A DNA stretch of 64,000 nucleotides. Source: Corallococcus caeni. Lineage in GTDB: Bacteria > Myxococcota > Myxococcia > Myxococcales > Myxococcaceae. Where the stretch lies: positions 496,001-560,000 of the forward strand of contig NZ_BTTW01000004.1 of NCBI RefSeq assembly GCF_036245865.1, written 5' to 3'. The translations under genes and the position numbers were made by a program. Below, piece by piece: positions 55,172-62,621 of this stretch; position 1 is the stretch's first letter, and the number at the start of each line of letters is the position of its first letter. Under the pieces are notes generated by a model. It was not told the DNA's origin. It did no database searches and saw only the letters and a program-made list of their open reading frames with translations.

Positions 55172-56521
55172 TCAGGGGGCCCAGACGCGCGCGGCGGCCT
55201 CGGCCTGCTGTGCATGGGTGCGCGTGAGCCAGTCGCGCGCGTCGTTCAGTTCCTCGCGCGCGGTGGCGAGGCCCAGGTTGCCGGCGCCCCCCAGGTGGGT
55301 GGCCGTCAGCGCGCCGCGGTCCGGCTGGAAGCTGCCGTCGTTCAACTGACGGCCCACCTCCCGGTACGCGTCGCGGAAGGGCTGGCCCTTCGCCACGAGC
55401 GCGTAGGCGTGGTGCGCGGCGTAGAGCGTGTCGTCGCACGCCGCGCGAGCCTTCTCCGCGTTCACCTTCAGCGCGGGCACCAGCCGCGACAGCACCTCCA
55501 GCAGCGCCTTCGCGCTGGTGAGGGCCTGGAGGGTGGGGCGCTTCAGCAGCTGGAAGTCACGGTGGTAGCTGGAGGGAAGCCCACCGGCCACCGCCTCCAC
55601 CTGATGCGCCAGGCCGCGCAGCTCGCGGCAGCGGCCCCGGGCCAGCTCCACCACGTCCGGGTTCTTCTTCTGCGGCATGATGGACGAGCCGGTCGTGAAG
55701 GCATCCGGCAGGGCCAGGAAGCCGAACTCGTCCATGCTGTAGAGCTGCACGTCCCAAAGCCACTTCTCCAGAGTGCCCGCCACCGAGCACGCCCAGGTGA
55801 GCAGCGCCGCTTCATGCCGCCCCCGACTGTCCTGCGCGTCGATGGGGCTGCGTTGAACTCGACTGAAACCGAGCAACCGCGCGACATATTCACGGTCGAT
55901 GGGCAGCGGCACACCGAAGCCCGCGGCGGCGCCCAGCGGGCAGCGGTCGAGCCGCCCCCACACGCCCTTCAGCGCCTCCAACTCCTCCAGCAGCCCTTCG
56001 GCGAACGCCATGCCCCACAGGCCGAAGGTGGACGGCATCGCGCGGCGCAGGTGCGTGTAGCCGGGCAGGGGCAGGTCCGCATGCGCCTGCGCGAAGTCGA
56101 GGAACGTGCCCGCCAGCTCCGCCGTGCGCGCGCCCAGCGCGAGCAGTTCCTCGCGCATGAAGAGGCGCAGGGCCAGCAGCACCTGGTCGTTGCGCGAGCG
56201 CGCCAGGTGGATGCGCTTGCCCGCCTCGCCGGTGCGCTCCACGAGCGCGGCCTCCAGCGCGGTGTGGCCGTCCTCCTGCTCCGGGCGGATGGTGAAGCGG
56301 CCCGCGCGCGCCTCGTCGTGCAGCGCGTGCAGCGCGGCCACGAGCGAGCTCGCGGCGTCCGGCGCGAGCAGCCCCACGTGCGCGAGCATGCGGGCGTGCG
56401 CGGCGCTGCCCAGCGCGTCGTGCGGCACCAGCGACAGGTCCACCACCGGGTCATCGCCCACGGTGAAGGCGTGGATGGCCGCGTCCAGCGGCTGGCCCTT
56501 GCCCCACAATGTCTCAGCCAC
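55172..56521 (-). CDS. argH: Argininosuccinate lyase
   Basis: This protein of about 449 residues belongs to the fumarase/aspartase superfamily, with RIHLARSRNDQVLLALRL, PGYTHLRRAMPSTFG and the signature loop TTGSSIMPQKKNPDVVELAR with its catalytic Ser. It splits argininosuccinate into arginine and fumarate, the last step. The GTG at 56521 follows GGGGAGG and overlaps the end of argE by 8 bases. A few positions are myxobacterial variants (PGYTHLRRAMP where most have PGYTHLQRAQP). Confidence 0.93.
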   Translation of the reverse strand: MAETLWGKGQPLDAAIHAFTVGDDPVVDLSLVPHDALGSAAHARMLAHVGLLAPDAASSLVAALHALHDEARAGRFTIRPEQEDGHTALEAALVERTGEAGKRIHLARSRNDQVLLALRLFMREELLALGARTAELAGTFLDFAQAHADLPLPGYTHLRRAMPSTFGLWGMAFAEGLLEELEALKGVWGRLDRCPLGAAAGFGVPLPIDREYVARLLGFSRVQRSPIDAQDSRGRHEAALLTWACSVAGTLEKWLWDVQLYSMDEFGFLALPDAFTTGSSIMPQKKNPDVVELARGRCRELRGLAHQVEAVAGGLPSSYHRDFQLLKRPTLQALTSAKALLEVLSRLVPALKVNAEKARAACDDTLYAAHHAYALVAKGQPFRDAYREVGRQLNDGSFQPDRGALTATHLGGAGNLGLATAREELNDARDWLTRTHAQQAEAAARVWAP

Positions 56522-57584
56522 GCGACACCTCCCCGGCATAGCCGTGCAGCAGTCGTCGATAGAACGCGAGCCCCGCCTCCAGCTCCGCGCGCGTGAGGTA
56601 CTCGTTCGCCTGGTGGCTCCGCAGCGTGTCGCCCGGGCCCACCTTCACCGCCGGGATGTCGCCCAGGAATGCCCAGTCGGACGTGGTGCTGGAGCCCACC
56701 GTCCCCTGGCCCGACGCCGCCACCGCCGCGCGCACCAGCGGGTGCGACGCGTCCGTGCCCTTGGGCAGGTAGCGCGCCGAGTGCACCACCACCTCGCTCT
56801 CCAACGCCTCGCCCACGTCTTGCGCCACCTTCGCGTGGTCCATGCCCGGCGTGGTGCGCAGGTCCACGAAGAACTCGCACCGGTCCGGCACCTGGTTGCG
56901 CGCCAGTCCGCCGGACACCTGCGTCACCTGTGCCCGCGCCTCACCCAACAGCGGGTGCGCGGGGAAGCGCAGCGCGGACACTGCCTGGATGTCCCGGGCC
57001 GCCTTGAGGATGGCGTTGGACTCCGAGCCCAGGCCTCCCGTGTGCGCGTGCGCGACGTGGCCGCTCTTGCCGTGCGCCACGCAGCGCAACAGCAGCATGC
57101 CCCGCTGCGCCGTGCAGGGCTTGAGCGACGTGGGCTCGCCCACGATGGCGGCGTCCAGCGGCCCCAGCGTGGAGAGCAGGGGGCCCAGCCCCTTGCCGCC
57201 CGTCTCCTCCTCGGCGGTGAGCGCGAAGACGCACTCGACACCGGAGGGCGCGCCTTCTTCCAGGAGCGCCTTCGCGGTGAGGAGCATGGCGGTGACGCAG
57301 CCCTTGGCGTCGTTGGCGCCCAGGCCGTAGAGCGTGTCGTCCTTCCACACGGCCTCGTGCGGCTCCGTGTCCCACCCGGCGCACGGCTTCACCGTGTCCA
57401 GGTGGGAGTTCACGAGCAGGCGCTTCGGACCGCTGCCCACGCTGAACCACACGTTGTGGCCCTGGCGGTGCACGCGGGCACCCCAGCCTTCCGCATGGCC
57501 CGACACGAGGTCCGCGATGCGGGCCTCGTCGCCGGAGACGCTGGGCGTGGCGACCAGCGCGGTGAGCAGCTCGGCGGGGTTCAA
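56514..57584 (-). CDS. argE: M20-family deacetylase, probable N-acetyl-citrulline/ornithine deacetylase
   Basis: This 356-residue M20 metalloamidase has the zinc-site motifs VNSHLDTV, GANDAKGCV, the base-Glu region ALTAEEETGG and VGEPTSL, plus the dimerisation domain and a late DWAFLGD/SHQANEYL. In the operon it follows argB and precedes argH. Because the carbamoyltransferase here is of the acetylornithine-specific type, the natural substrate should be N-acetylcitrulline, as in Xanthomonas; ornithine deacetylation cannot be excluded by sequence. The start is a TTG at 57584 that overlaps the argB stop (TTGA), with GAGG 6 bases before it; no better start is seen in frame. Confidence 0.85.
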   Translation of the reverse strand: MNPAELLTALVATPSVSGDEARIADLVSGHAEGWGARVHRQGHNVWFSVGSGPKRLLVNSHLDTVKPCAGWDTEPHEAVWKDDTLYGLGANDAKGCVTAMLLTAKALLEEGAPSGVECVFALTAEEETGGKGLGPLLSTLGPLDAAIVGEPTSLKPCTAQRGMLLLRCVAHGKSGHVAHAHTGGLGSESNAILKAARDIQAVSALRFPAHPLLGEARAQVTQVSGGLARNQVPDRCEFFVDLRTTPGMDHAKVAQDVGEALESEVVVHSARYLPKGTDASHPLVRAAVAASGQGTVGSSTTSDWAFLGDIPAVKVGPGDTLRSHQANEYLTRAELEAGLAFYRRLLHGYAGEVSRG

Positions 57585-58507
57585 CCCTTGGCCTCGCCGT
57601 GCTTCACCGGGTGCTCGCGCACGACCATGGTGCCGCTGCCCTCGTTGGTGAACACCTCCTCCAGGAGCGCGTCGGACTGCTTGCCGCTCACCAGGTGCAC
57701 GCTGCCCACGCCGCCCACGAGCGCGTGGCGCATGGCGTGCGCCTTGGGACGCATGCCGCCCGTGAGCCGCCCTTCCGCCTCCAGGGACGCCAGGTCCGAC
57801 AGCGTGGCCAGCGAGATGAGCGACGACGGGTCGGAGACGTCCTTGAGGAGCCCCGGCACCTCCACCATGAAGAAGAGCTTCTCCGCATGCAGCGCCGCCG
57901 CCAGGGCCGCCGCCACCGTGTCCGCGTTGGTGTTGTACACGGCGCCGTCCTGGCCGCCCGACAGCGGGGCGATGACGGGCACGTAGTCCGCGCTTCGCAG
58001 GTGCTCCACGACGCGCGTGTCCACCGACTCGATGTCGCCCACGAGGCCGTAGTCCACCATGCGGCCCTGCGTCTCGCCGGGCTCCGTCACCAGCACGGGC
58101 GGACGCTTGCGCGCCTTGATGAGGCCCGCGTCCACGCCGGACAGGCCCACCGCGGGCACGCCCGCGGCCTGGAGGTCCGCGAGCAGGTCCGTGTGCAGCT
58201 TGCCCGCGAGCACCATCTTCGCCGCGTCCAGCACGGGCGCGGAGGTGACGCGGCGGCCGGCCACCTTCTCGATGGGCAGGTGCAGGGCGTCACAGAGCGC
58301 GTCCAGCTCCGGACCGCCGCCGTGCACCACGACGGGGCGGATGGAGAAGGCCCACAGCAGGGCGATCTGCTCGCACGCCGTCTTGCGCGTGCGCGGATCC
58401 GTCAGCACGGCGCCGCCCAGCTTCACCACGAAGGTCTTGCTGCGGAACTGCTTCACGTACTTCGCCGCGTTGCGAAGGGCGGCGTACGGGTCGGGAGACA
58501 AAGGCAC
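57581..58507 (-). CDS. argB: Acetylglutamate kinase
   Basis: This 308-residue amino-acid kinase has the ATP-site motifs KLGGAVL and VVHGGGPELD, the substrate region AGRRVTSAPVLDAAKMVLAGK, and the late NTNADTVAAALAAAL and GGMRPKAHAM. It phosphorylates N-acetylglutamate, the usual feedback-controlled step. The N-terminal helix AALRNAAKYVKQFRSKT is of the kind that makes the arginine-sensitive hexamer. I use the GTG at 58507 with AGAGG upstream; a TTG at 58528 is the alternative. It overlaps argE by 4 bases and follows argF' after 61 bases. Confidence 0.93.
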   Translation of the reverse strand: MPLSPDPYAALRNAAKYVKQFRSKTFVVKLGGAVLTDPRTRKTACEQIALLWAFSIRPVVVHGGGPELDALCDALHLPIEKVAGRRVTSAPVLDAAKMVLAGKLHTDLLADLQAAGVPAVGLSGVDAGLIKARKRPPVLVTEPGETQGRMVDYGLVGDIESVDTRVVEHLRSADYVPVIAPLSGGQDGAVYNTNADTVAAALAAALHAEKLFFMVEVPGLLKDVSDPSSLISLATLSDLASLEAEGRLTGGMRPKAHAMRHALVGGVGSVHLVSGKQSDALLEEVFTNEGSGTMVVREHPVKHGEAKG

Positions 58508-58568
58508 GGTGGACCTCTGGAAAATCAAAAAGGGGACGAAGAAGGGTGGGGCGGCGGGCTTCTACGGC

Positions 58569-59573
58569 TCAGCCGCCGCGCATCCAGGCCAGGAGGGCGC
58601 GCTGCACGTGGTAGCGGTTGCCCGCCTCGTCCACGACGCGGCTGCTCGCGTGATCCAGCACCTCGTCGGCGACCTCCACGTTGCGGCGCACGGGCAGGCA
58701 GTGCAGGAACGCCGCGTCCTTCGCGGCCTTCGCCATGTGCCGGCGCGTGGGCATCCACCCCGAGTACGACGCGAGCAGCGCCGCCACGTCCGTGGGCGTG
58801 CTCGCGGTCTGCGCGGTGGGGCCCCAGGACTTCGCGTAGACAGCGCGGCTGCCCACCAGCGCCTCGTCCTGGTCGTGGGTGTACGTGATGCTGCCGCCGG
58901 TGGCCTTGGCGTAGGCCTCGGCTTCCGCGCGCACGGCCGGGTGCAGGTCGAAGCCCGGCGGATGCGCCACGCGCACCTCGCAGCCCGCGGCCGCTGCGGA
59001 CAGCAGGAACGAGTTGGGCACCGCCTTGGGCAGGGGCTTGATGTGCGGCGCCCAGGTGAGCGTCACCGGCAGCTTCTTCGTGGTGCCGAACGTCTCGCGC
59101 AGCGTGAGCGCGTCCGCCAGGCCCTGGCAGGGGTGCTCGCGCGCGGACTCCATGCTCACCACCGGCACGGTGGCCCACTTGCGGAAGGCGTTGATGACGG
59201 GGTCGGCCTCGTCCTCCTCGTCACCGCCGCCCTGGGAGAACGTGCGGATGCCGAGCATGTCCACGAAGCGCGACAGGACGGGCGACGCCTCCTTGATGTG
59301 CTCCGCGCGGTCCGCGTTCATCACCGCGCCGGGCCGGTCCTCCAGCTTCCACACGCCAGAGCCCACGTCGAGCACGATGGCGTGCCCGCCCGCGCGCAGC
59401 ATCACGGCCTCGAAGGACGTACGCGTGCGCAGCGACGGGTTGAAGAACACCATGCCCAGGATCTTCCCGGGGAACAGCGCCCCGGGGTCCTTCTGCTTCC
59501 ACGCGGCCGCCTGCGAGAGGACCGCCTCGACGCCTTCCGGGCCCAGGTCCTGGATGCGGGTGACATGCTTCAT
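58569..59573 (-). CDS. argF': N-acetylornithine carbamoyltransferase
   Basis: This 334-residue transcarbamylase has the carbamoyl-phosphate motif PSLRTRTSFEA, the HPCQGLADALTLRE block and FLHCLPVRRNVEVADEVLD near residue 290. Ordinary ornithine transcarbamylases have HCLPA followed by HRGxEV; the LPVRRNV form is that of the acetylornithine enzyme of Xanthomonas. It would make N-acetylcitrulline from N-acetylornithine. It is the first gene of the operon, downstream of a promoter with an ARG-box-type palindrome. Start ATG 59573 (MKHVTRIQDLG); the longer open frame runs into the promoter. Confidence 0.88.
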   Translation of the reverse strand: MKHVTRIQDLGPEGVEAVLSQAAAWKQKDPGALFPGKILGMVFFNPSLRTRTSFEAVMLRAGGHAIVLDVGSGVWKLEDRPGAVMNADRAEHIKEASPVLSRFVDMLGIRTFSQGGGDEEDEADPVINAFRKWATVPVVSMESAREHPCQGLADALTLRETFGTTKKLPVTLTWAPHIKPLPKAVPNSFLLSAAAAGCEVRVAHPPGFDLHPAVRAEAEAYAKATGGSITYTHDQDEALVGSRAVYAKSWGPTAQTASTPTDVAALLASYSGWMPTRRHMAKAAKDAAFLHCLPVRRNVEVADEVLDHASSRVVDEAGNRYHVQRALLAWMRGG

Positions 59574-59618
59574 GGGCTTCGTGCTCCCCCGGCCGCGCCG
59601 GATGGATGGGGTACTGCT

Positions 59619-59646
59619 GAATATGCACTTGAATTCGTGCATATTC
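59619..59646. promoter_or_regulatory. ARG-box-type perfect palindrome between argF' and argR
   Basis: GAATATGCAC (59619-59628) and GTGCATATTC (59637-59646) are a perfect 10-bp inverted repeat with GAATTC at its centre. The TGAATATGCA-type arms match the TGAATnnnnATTCA and TGCAT elements of ArgR boxes. It lies just after the argF' transcription start expected from the promoter at 59662-59689, so ArgR bound here would block the operon. Confidence 0.75.
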
Positions 59647-59661
59647 GCTGAGGAGGCGCGG

Positions 59662-59689
59662 ATATTATGCAGAACGGCGCAGCGCGCAA
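59662..59689 (-). promoter_or_regulatory. Promoter of the arginine operon
   Basis: On the minus strand TTGCGC (59689-59684) and TAATAT (59667-59662) are separated by 16 bases, about 90 bases upstream of the argF' ATG, with the ARG palindrome directly downstream. Confidence 0.55.
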
Positions 59690-59754
59690 GAACATTCACT
59701 GGGATTTTTCATGCGCCTTGCGTGCGTATTCAGCCGCATGCATGGTGAACGTGA

Positions 59755-60174
59755 ATGAACCTGGACGACGCCATCCTTCAGCTCATCTCCCGGCAGGACG
59801 TTCCGGATCAGGCGGTGCTGCAGACGTTGCTGGAGGAGGCGGGGCACGCGCCCAGCCAGTCCACGCTGTCGCGGCGGCTGAAGAAGCTGAGCGTGCAGAA
59901 GGTGAACGGGCGCTATCAGCGCACGGAGCCGCCGGTGGTGCCGGTGCCGCTCGCGCCGCGCGTGACCATCATCGAGGCGCCGCCCAACATGCTCGTGCTG
60001 AAGACGGCGCCCGGCTACGCGCAGATCTTCGGGCTGGCGCTGGACCGCGAGGAGGTGGAGGGCCTGGCGGGCACGGTCGCGGGCGACGACACCATCTTCA
60101 TCGCGGTGAGGGATCCGTCGCTCCTGCAGGACGTGCGCGAGGCGGTGGAGCAGCTCATCCAGCGCGGCCCGTGA
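59755..60174 (+). CDS. argR: Arginine repressor
   Basis: This 139-residue protein has the ArgR layout: an N-terminal winged helix with STLSRRLKKLSVQKVNGRY and a C-terminal oligomerisation/arginine-binding domain with GYAQIFGLALD and GTVAGDDTIFIAVRD (the GTxAGDDT arginine-site motif). It is transcribed away from the arginine operon and should repress it when arginine is high. More ArgR-like half-sites (GTATTCAGCCGCATGCAT) lie just before its own start, so autoregulation is likely. Its 3' end overlaps the convergent 2H phosphoesterase gene by 20 bases. Confidence 0.92.
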   Translation: MNLDDAILQLISRQDVPDQAVLQTLLEEAGHAPSQSTLSRRLKKLSVQKVNGRYQRTEPPVVPVPLAPRVTIIEAPPNMLVLKTAPGYAQIFGLALDREEVEGLAGTVAGDDTIFIAVRDPSLLQDVREAVEQLIQRGP

Positions 60175-60679
60175 ACGGGAAGCGCCGCACGAGCTCCCAC
60201 GGGCCTCCGAGGTAGCGCCAGAGCAGCAGCGCCGGGGCGGGAGACTCGAAGGAGGACCAGCCCGCGCCCAGCTCCACGAGGGCGGCCTTCGCCTCCTCGA
60301 CGGAGGCCTTGTTCATCAGCGTGACGTGGGGCCGGAAGGGCTGCCGGTCCTGCGGCGTGAGCCACTCCGCGAACGCTCGGGTCAGCTCGCGGTGCACGGG
60401 GACCAGGCCCTGCGCCTCCACGTCCACCGCCATGCCGCGCCCCAGGCTTCGCAATTTTCCAAAGCGCAGCGTGGGCGCGGGACGTTCGGTGACGACCTCG
60501 AGCGCGGCCTCCACGGCGGCCTGCTCGGACGCGGGCAGGTGGTGGAAGAGGGAGACGTGCGCGGGGATGACGTTGCGCTCGGGCGGGAAGTAGCGGCGGC
60601 GCAGGCCGTCCAGGCGCGCGAAGGTCTCCGGCTCCAGCTCAGCGGTGACGAGCAGCGGGGCTTCGGAGGCGGAGGTCAT
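60155..60679 (-). CDS. 2H phosphoesterase (2'-5' RNA ligase family)
   Basis: This 174-residue protein carries the two HxTx-type catalytic motifs of the 2H superfamily: HVSL at 41-44 and HVTL at 118-121, spaced as in LigT/ThpR proteins. These enzymes hydrolyse 2',3'-cyclic or 2'-5'-linked phosphates in RNA pieces. The Ser in the first motif (HVSL) is a common replacement. The C-terminus ends in WRYLGGPWELVRRFPF, typical for the family. It converges on argR, overlapping it by 20 bases, and its real substrate is unknown. Confidence 0.85.
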   Translation of the reverse strand: MTSASEAPLLVTAELEPETFARLDGLRRRYFPPERNVIPAHVSLFHHLPASEQAAVEAALEVVTERPAPTLRFGKLRSLGRGMAVDVEAQGLVPVHRELTRAFAEWLTPQDRQPFRPHVTLMNKASVEEAKAALVELGAGWSSFESPAPALLLWRYLGGPWELVRRFPFTGRAG

Positions 60680-60784
60680 GGGCGCACGCGCATTCTACGC
60701 TACGACTCACGGCGGCGGCGGGAGAGGCCGCCCGCCGCGCCGTTCGACTCCGAGGTGCTCAAGTCGCTGGCTTGCGCGTCCTGC

Positions 60785-61483
60785 TCACTTCTGCGACGCG
60801 AGGAAGTTCTTCAGCGAGGTGTCGGCGTTGTTCCGGTACTCCGGCAGACGCGAGCGCTCGGCGGCGGCGAGGGCCTTCTTCACGCCCGCGGCATCAAGGT
60901 CGTGCGTGTAGACCGGGGTGCCGGGCTGCTGGCGCCAGGAGTCGGCGAGGCTGCCCGCGTCGATGGCGTCGAAGCCGAGCTCCTCCACCAGCTTGAGCAC
61001 CTTCGCGCGGTGCTCGGGCGGATCCCCCGCGACCGGCAGGGCCACCCGGCCGGGCGTGCCCTTCGGGGTGCCCTTGTCCAGCAGGCTCTGGAAGAAGATG
61101 TTGTTGAAGGCCTTGATGACGGGGCGGCCCAGATGATTCGCGACCCACTCGCTCTCCGTGGTGCCGCTGAGCAGGTCCGCGATCTGCCCGTCGCGCACGG
61201 GGTAGTAGTTGCCCGTGTCGATGACCACGACGTCCTTCGGCACCTTCGCGAAGAGGCCCTTGGGCAGGTCCGGCACTGCCTTCTGGGGGATGGTCACGAC
61301 GACGACCTCTCCGGCGTTCGCGGCCTCCTGGACGGTGACGGCCTTCGCGCCCGTCTCCTTCGCCAGGTCACGCAGGGTCTCCGGCCCGCGCGAATTCGCG
61401 ATGGACACCTCGTGCCCCAGCTTCGTCCACCTGCGAGCCAGGGTTCCGCCGATCAACCCCGCGCCAATGATTCCGATCTTCAT
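60785..61483 (-). CDS. NADP oxidoreductase, F420-dependent/NpdG-like
   Basis: This 232-residue Rossmann protein starts MKIGIIGAGLIGGTLARRW (GxGxxG dinucleotide site) and continues VSIANSRGPETL, where the NSR after the second strand is the NADP-phosphate-binding pattern of F420H2:NADP oxidoreductases. VVIDTGNYYPVRDG and VIKAFNNIFFQSL also fit that family. Many non-methanogen relatives probably reduce other cofactors or substrates. The start ATG follows GGAGGAG. It stands alone on the minus strand, divergent from the sigma-like gene. Confidence 0.8.
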   Translation of the reverse strand: MKIGIIGAGLIGGTLARRWTKLGHEVSIANSRGPETLRDLAKETGAKAVTVQEAANAGEVVVVTIPQKAVPDLPKGLFAKVPKDVVVIDTGNYYPVRDGQIADLLSGTTESEWVANHLGRPVIKAFNNIFFQSLLDKGTPKGTPGRVALPVAGDPPEHRAKVLKLVEELGFDAIDAGSLADSWRQQPGTPVYTHDLDAAGVKKALAAAERSRLPEYRNNADTSLKNFLASQK

Positions 61484-61725
61484 GTCGCACTCCTCCGGGA
61501 AGTGAGCCCGATGACTTCACGCGCCGGTCGGATGCATGACCCGCACGCGCGATGCGCGGCCCCGGTGGGATTTCCACGCGGGCGCTGCCTCCCCCATCCG
61601 TTCCGGCACCTGGCGGTGGGTCGCTGACCTGGAGACCTTCCTGGCGTAGCGGGCCCTTCCTCACGGCCCGGGGCTTTCGCTAACGTCCTGGTCTTGCCGG
61701 TCCTTGGGAGGCCGGCCTCGCTGAC

Positions 61726-62613
61726 ATGGCGCACCTTCCATCCGAGCTGGTCGCGGCATTCCGGGGGGCCGCGCGACCCCTGACCTCCGAGGAGGACGCG
61801 GGGCTGGTGCCCGTGCTGAGCGCCATCCTGGAGCGCTGCGAGGCGGCGTGGCCGGGCGGCTGGCTTCCGCCCAATACCTTCGCCGCGCACCTGGGCCTGC
61901 ACACGCCTCCGGGCGAGCCCCCCACGCAGGCCCTGGCCTCGCTGCACTGCGAGGACCTGTACCTGGCGCTGGCGGCGGTGGAGGGTCAGCGGGCCGCGTT
62001 GGACGCGCTGGAGGCGACCGTGCTGGTGCCCGCGGGACGCGCGGTGCGCCGCGTGGAGGACTCGGGGGCCTTCGTGGACGAGGTGCTCCAGCTCACGCGC
62101 CTGCGGCTGCTGGTGGAGGAGGGGGGCCGCGCGCCACGCCTCACGGAGTACGCGGGGCGGGGGCCGCTGCGGCGGTGGGCGGAGGCCGTGGCGCTGGGCG
62201 TCGCGCTGTCGCTCAAGCGCAGGCCGGAGCGCAGCACGCCGCTGGATGACGCGCTCATCGCCGCGGACCTGGGCGCCGCGGATCCGGAGCTGGAGCACAT
62301 CCGCCACCGCTACCGTCCCGCCTTCCGCGCCGCCTTCGCGGAGGCCCTGGCCGGGCTATCACCCCGGGACCGCAACCTGCTGCGCATGGGGCTGGTGCAG
62401 GGCCTGGGCGTGGAGTCGTTGGGCGCGCTGCACCAGGTGCACGCCTCCACGGTGTCCCGGTGGATGGCGAAGGCGCGTGAAGCGCTCCTGGAGGACACCC
62501 GCCAGGGCCTGGCCCGGAGGCTCGCGCTCAACACGTCCCAGCTGGACAGCCTGCTGCGAGTGCTCGACGGCAGCCTGGAGCTCAGCCTCGCGTCCCTCCT
62601 GAAGAAAGGGTGA
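61726..62613 (+). CDS. Sigma-70-like transcription regulator paired with a kinase
   Basis: This 295-residue protein has a C-terminal region-4-like helix-turn-helix (LSPRDRNLLRMGLVQGLGVE followed by HASTVSRWMAKAREAL) and a middle part resembling region 2 (LTEYAGRGPLRRWAEAVALG). The N-terminal 90 residues are helical and not sigma-like. Such proteins in myxobacteria often precede a kinase gene. The next gene starts 8 bases on and carries an anti-sigma-type zinc finger fused to a kinase, so the pair probably forms one switch. The ribosome site is weak. The final about 50 residues are an extra helical tail. Confidence 0.8.
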   Translation: MAHLPSELVAAFRGAARPLTSEEDAGLVPVLSAILERCEAAWPGGWLPPNTFAAHLGLHTPPGEPPTQALASLHCEDLYLALAAVEGQRAALDALEATVLVPAGRAVRRVEDSGAFVDEVLQLTRLRLLVEEGGRAPRLTEYAGRGPLRRWAEAVALGVALSLKRRPERSTPLDDALIAADLGAADPELEHIRHRYRPAFRAAFAEALAGLSPRDRNLLRMGLVQGLGVESLGALHQVHASTVSRWMAKAREALLEDTRQGLARRLALNTSQLDSLLRVLDGSLELSLASLLKKG

Positions 62614-62621
62614 GCCCATCC

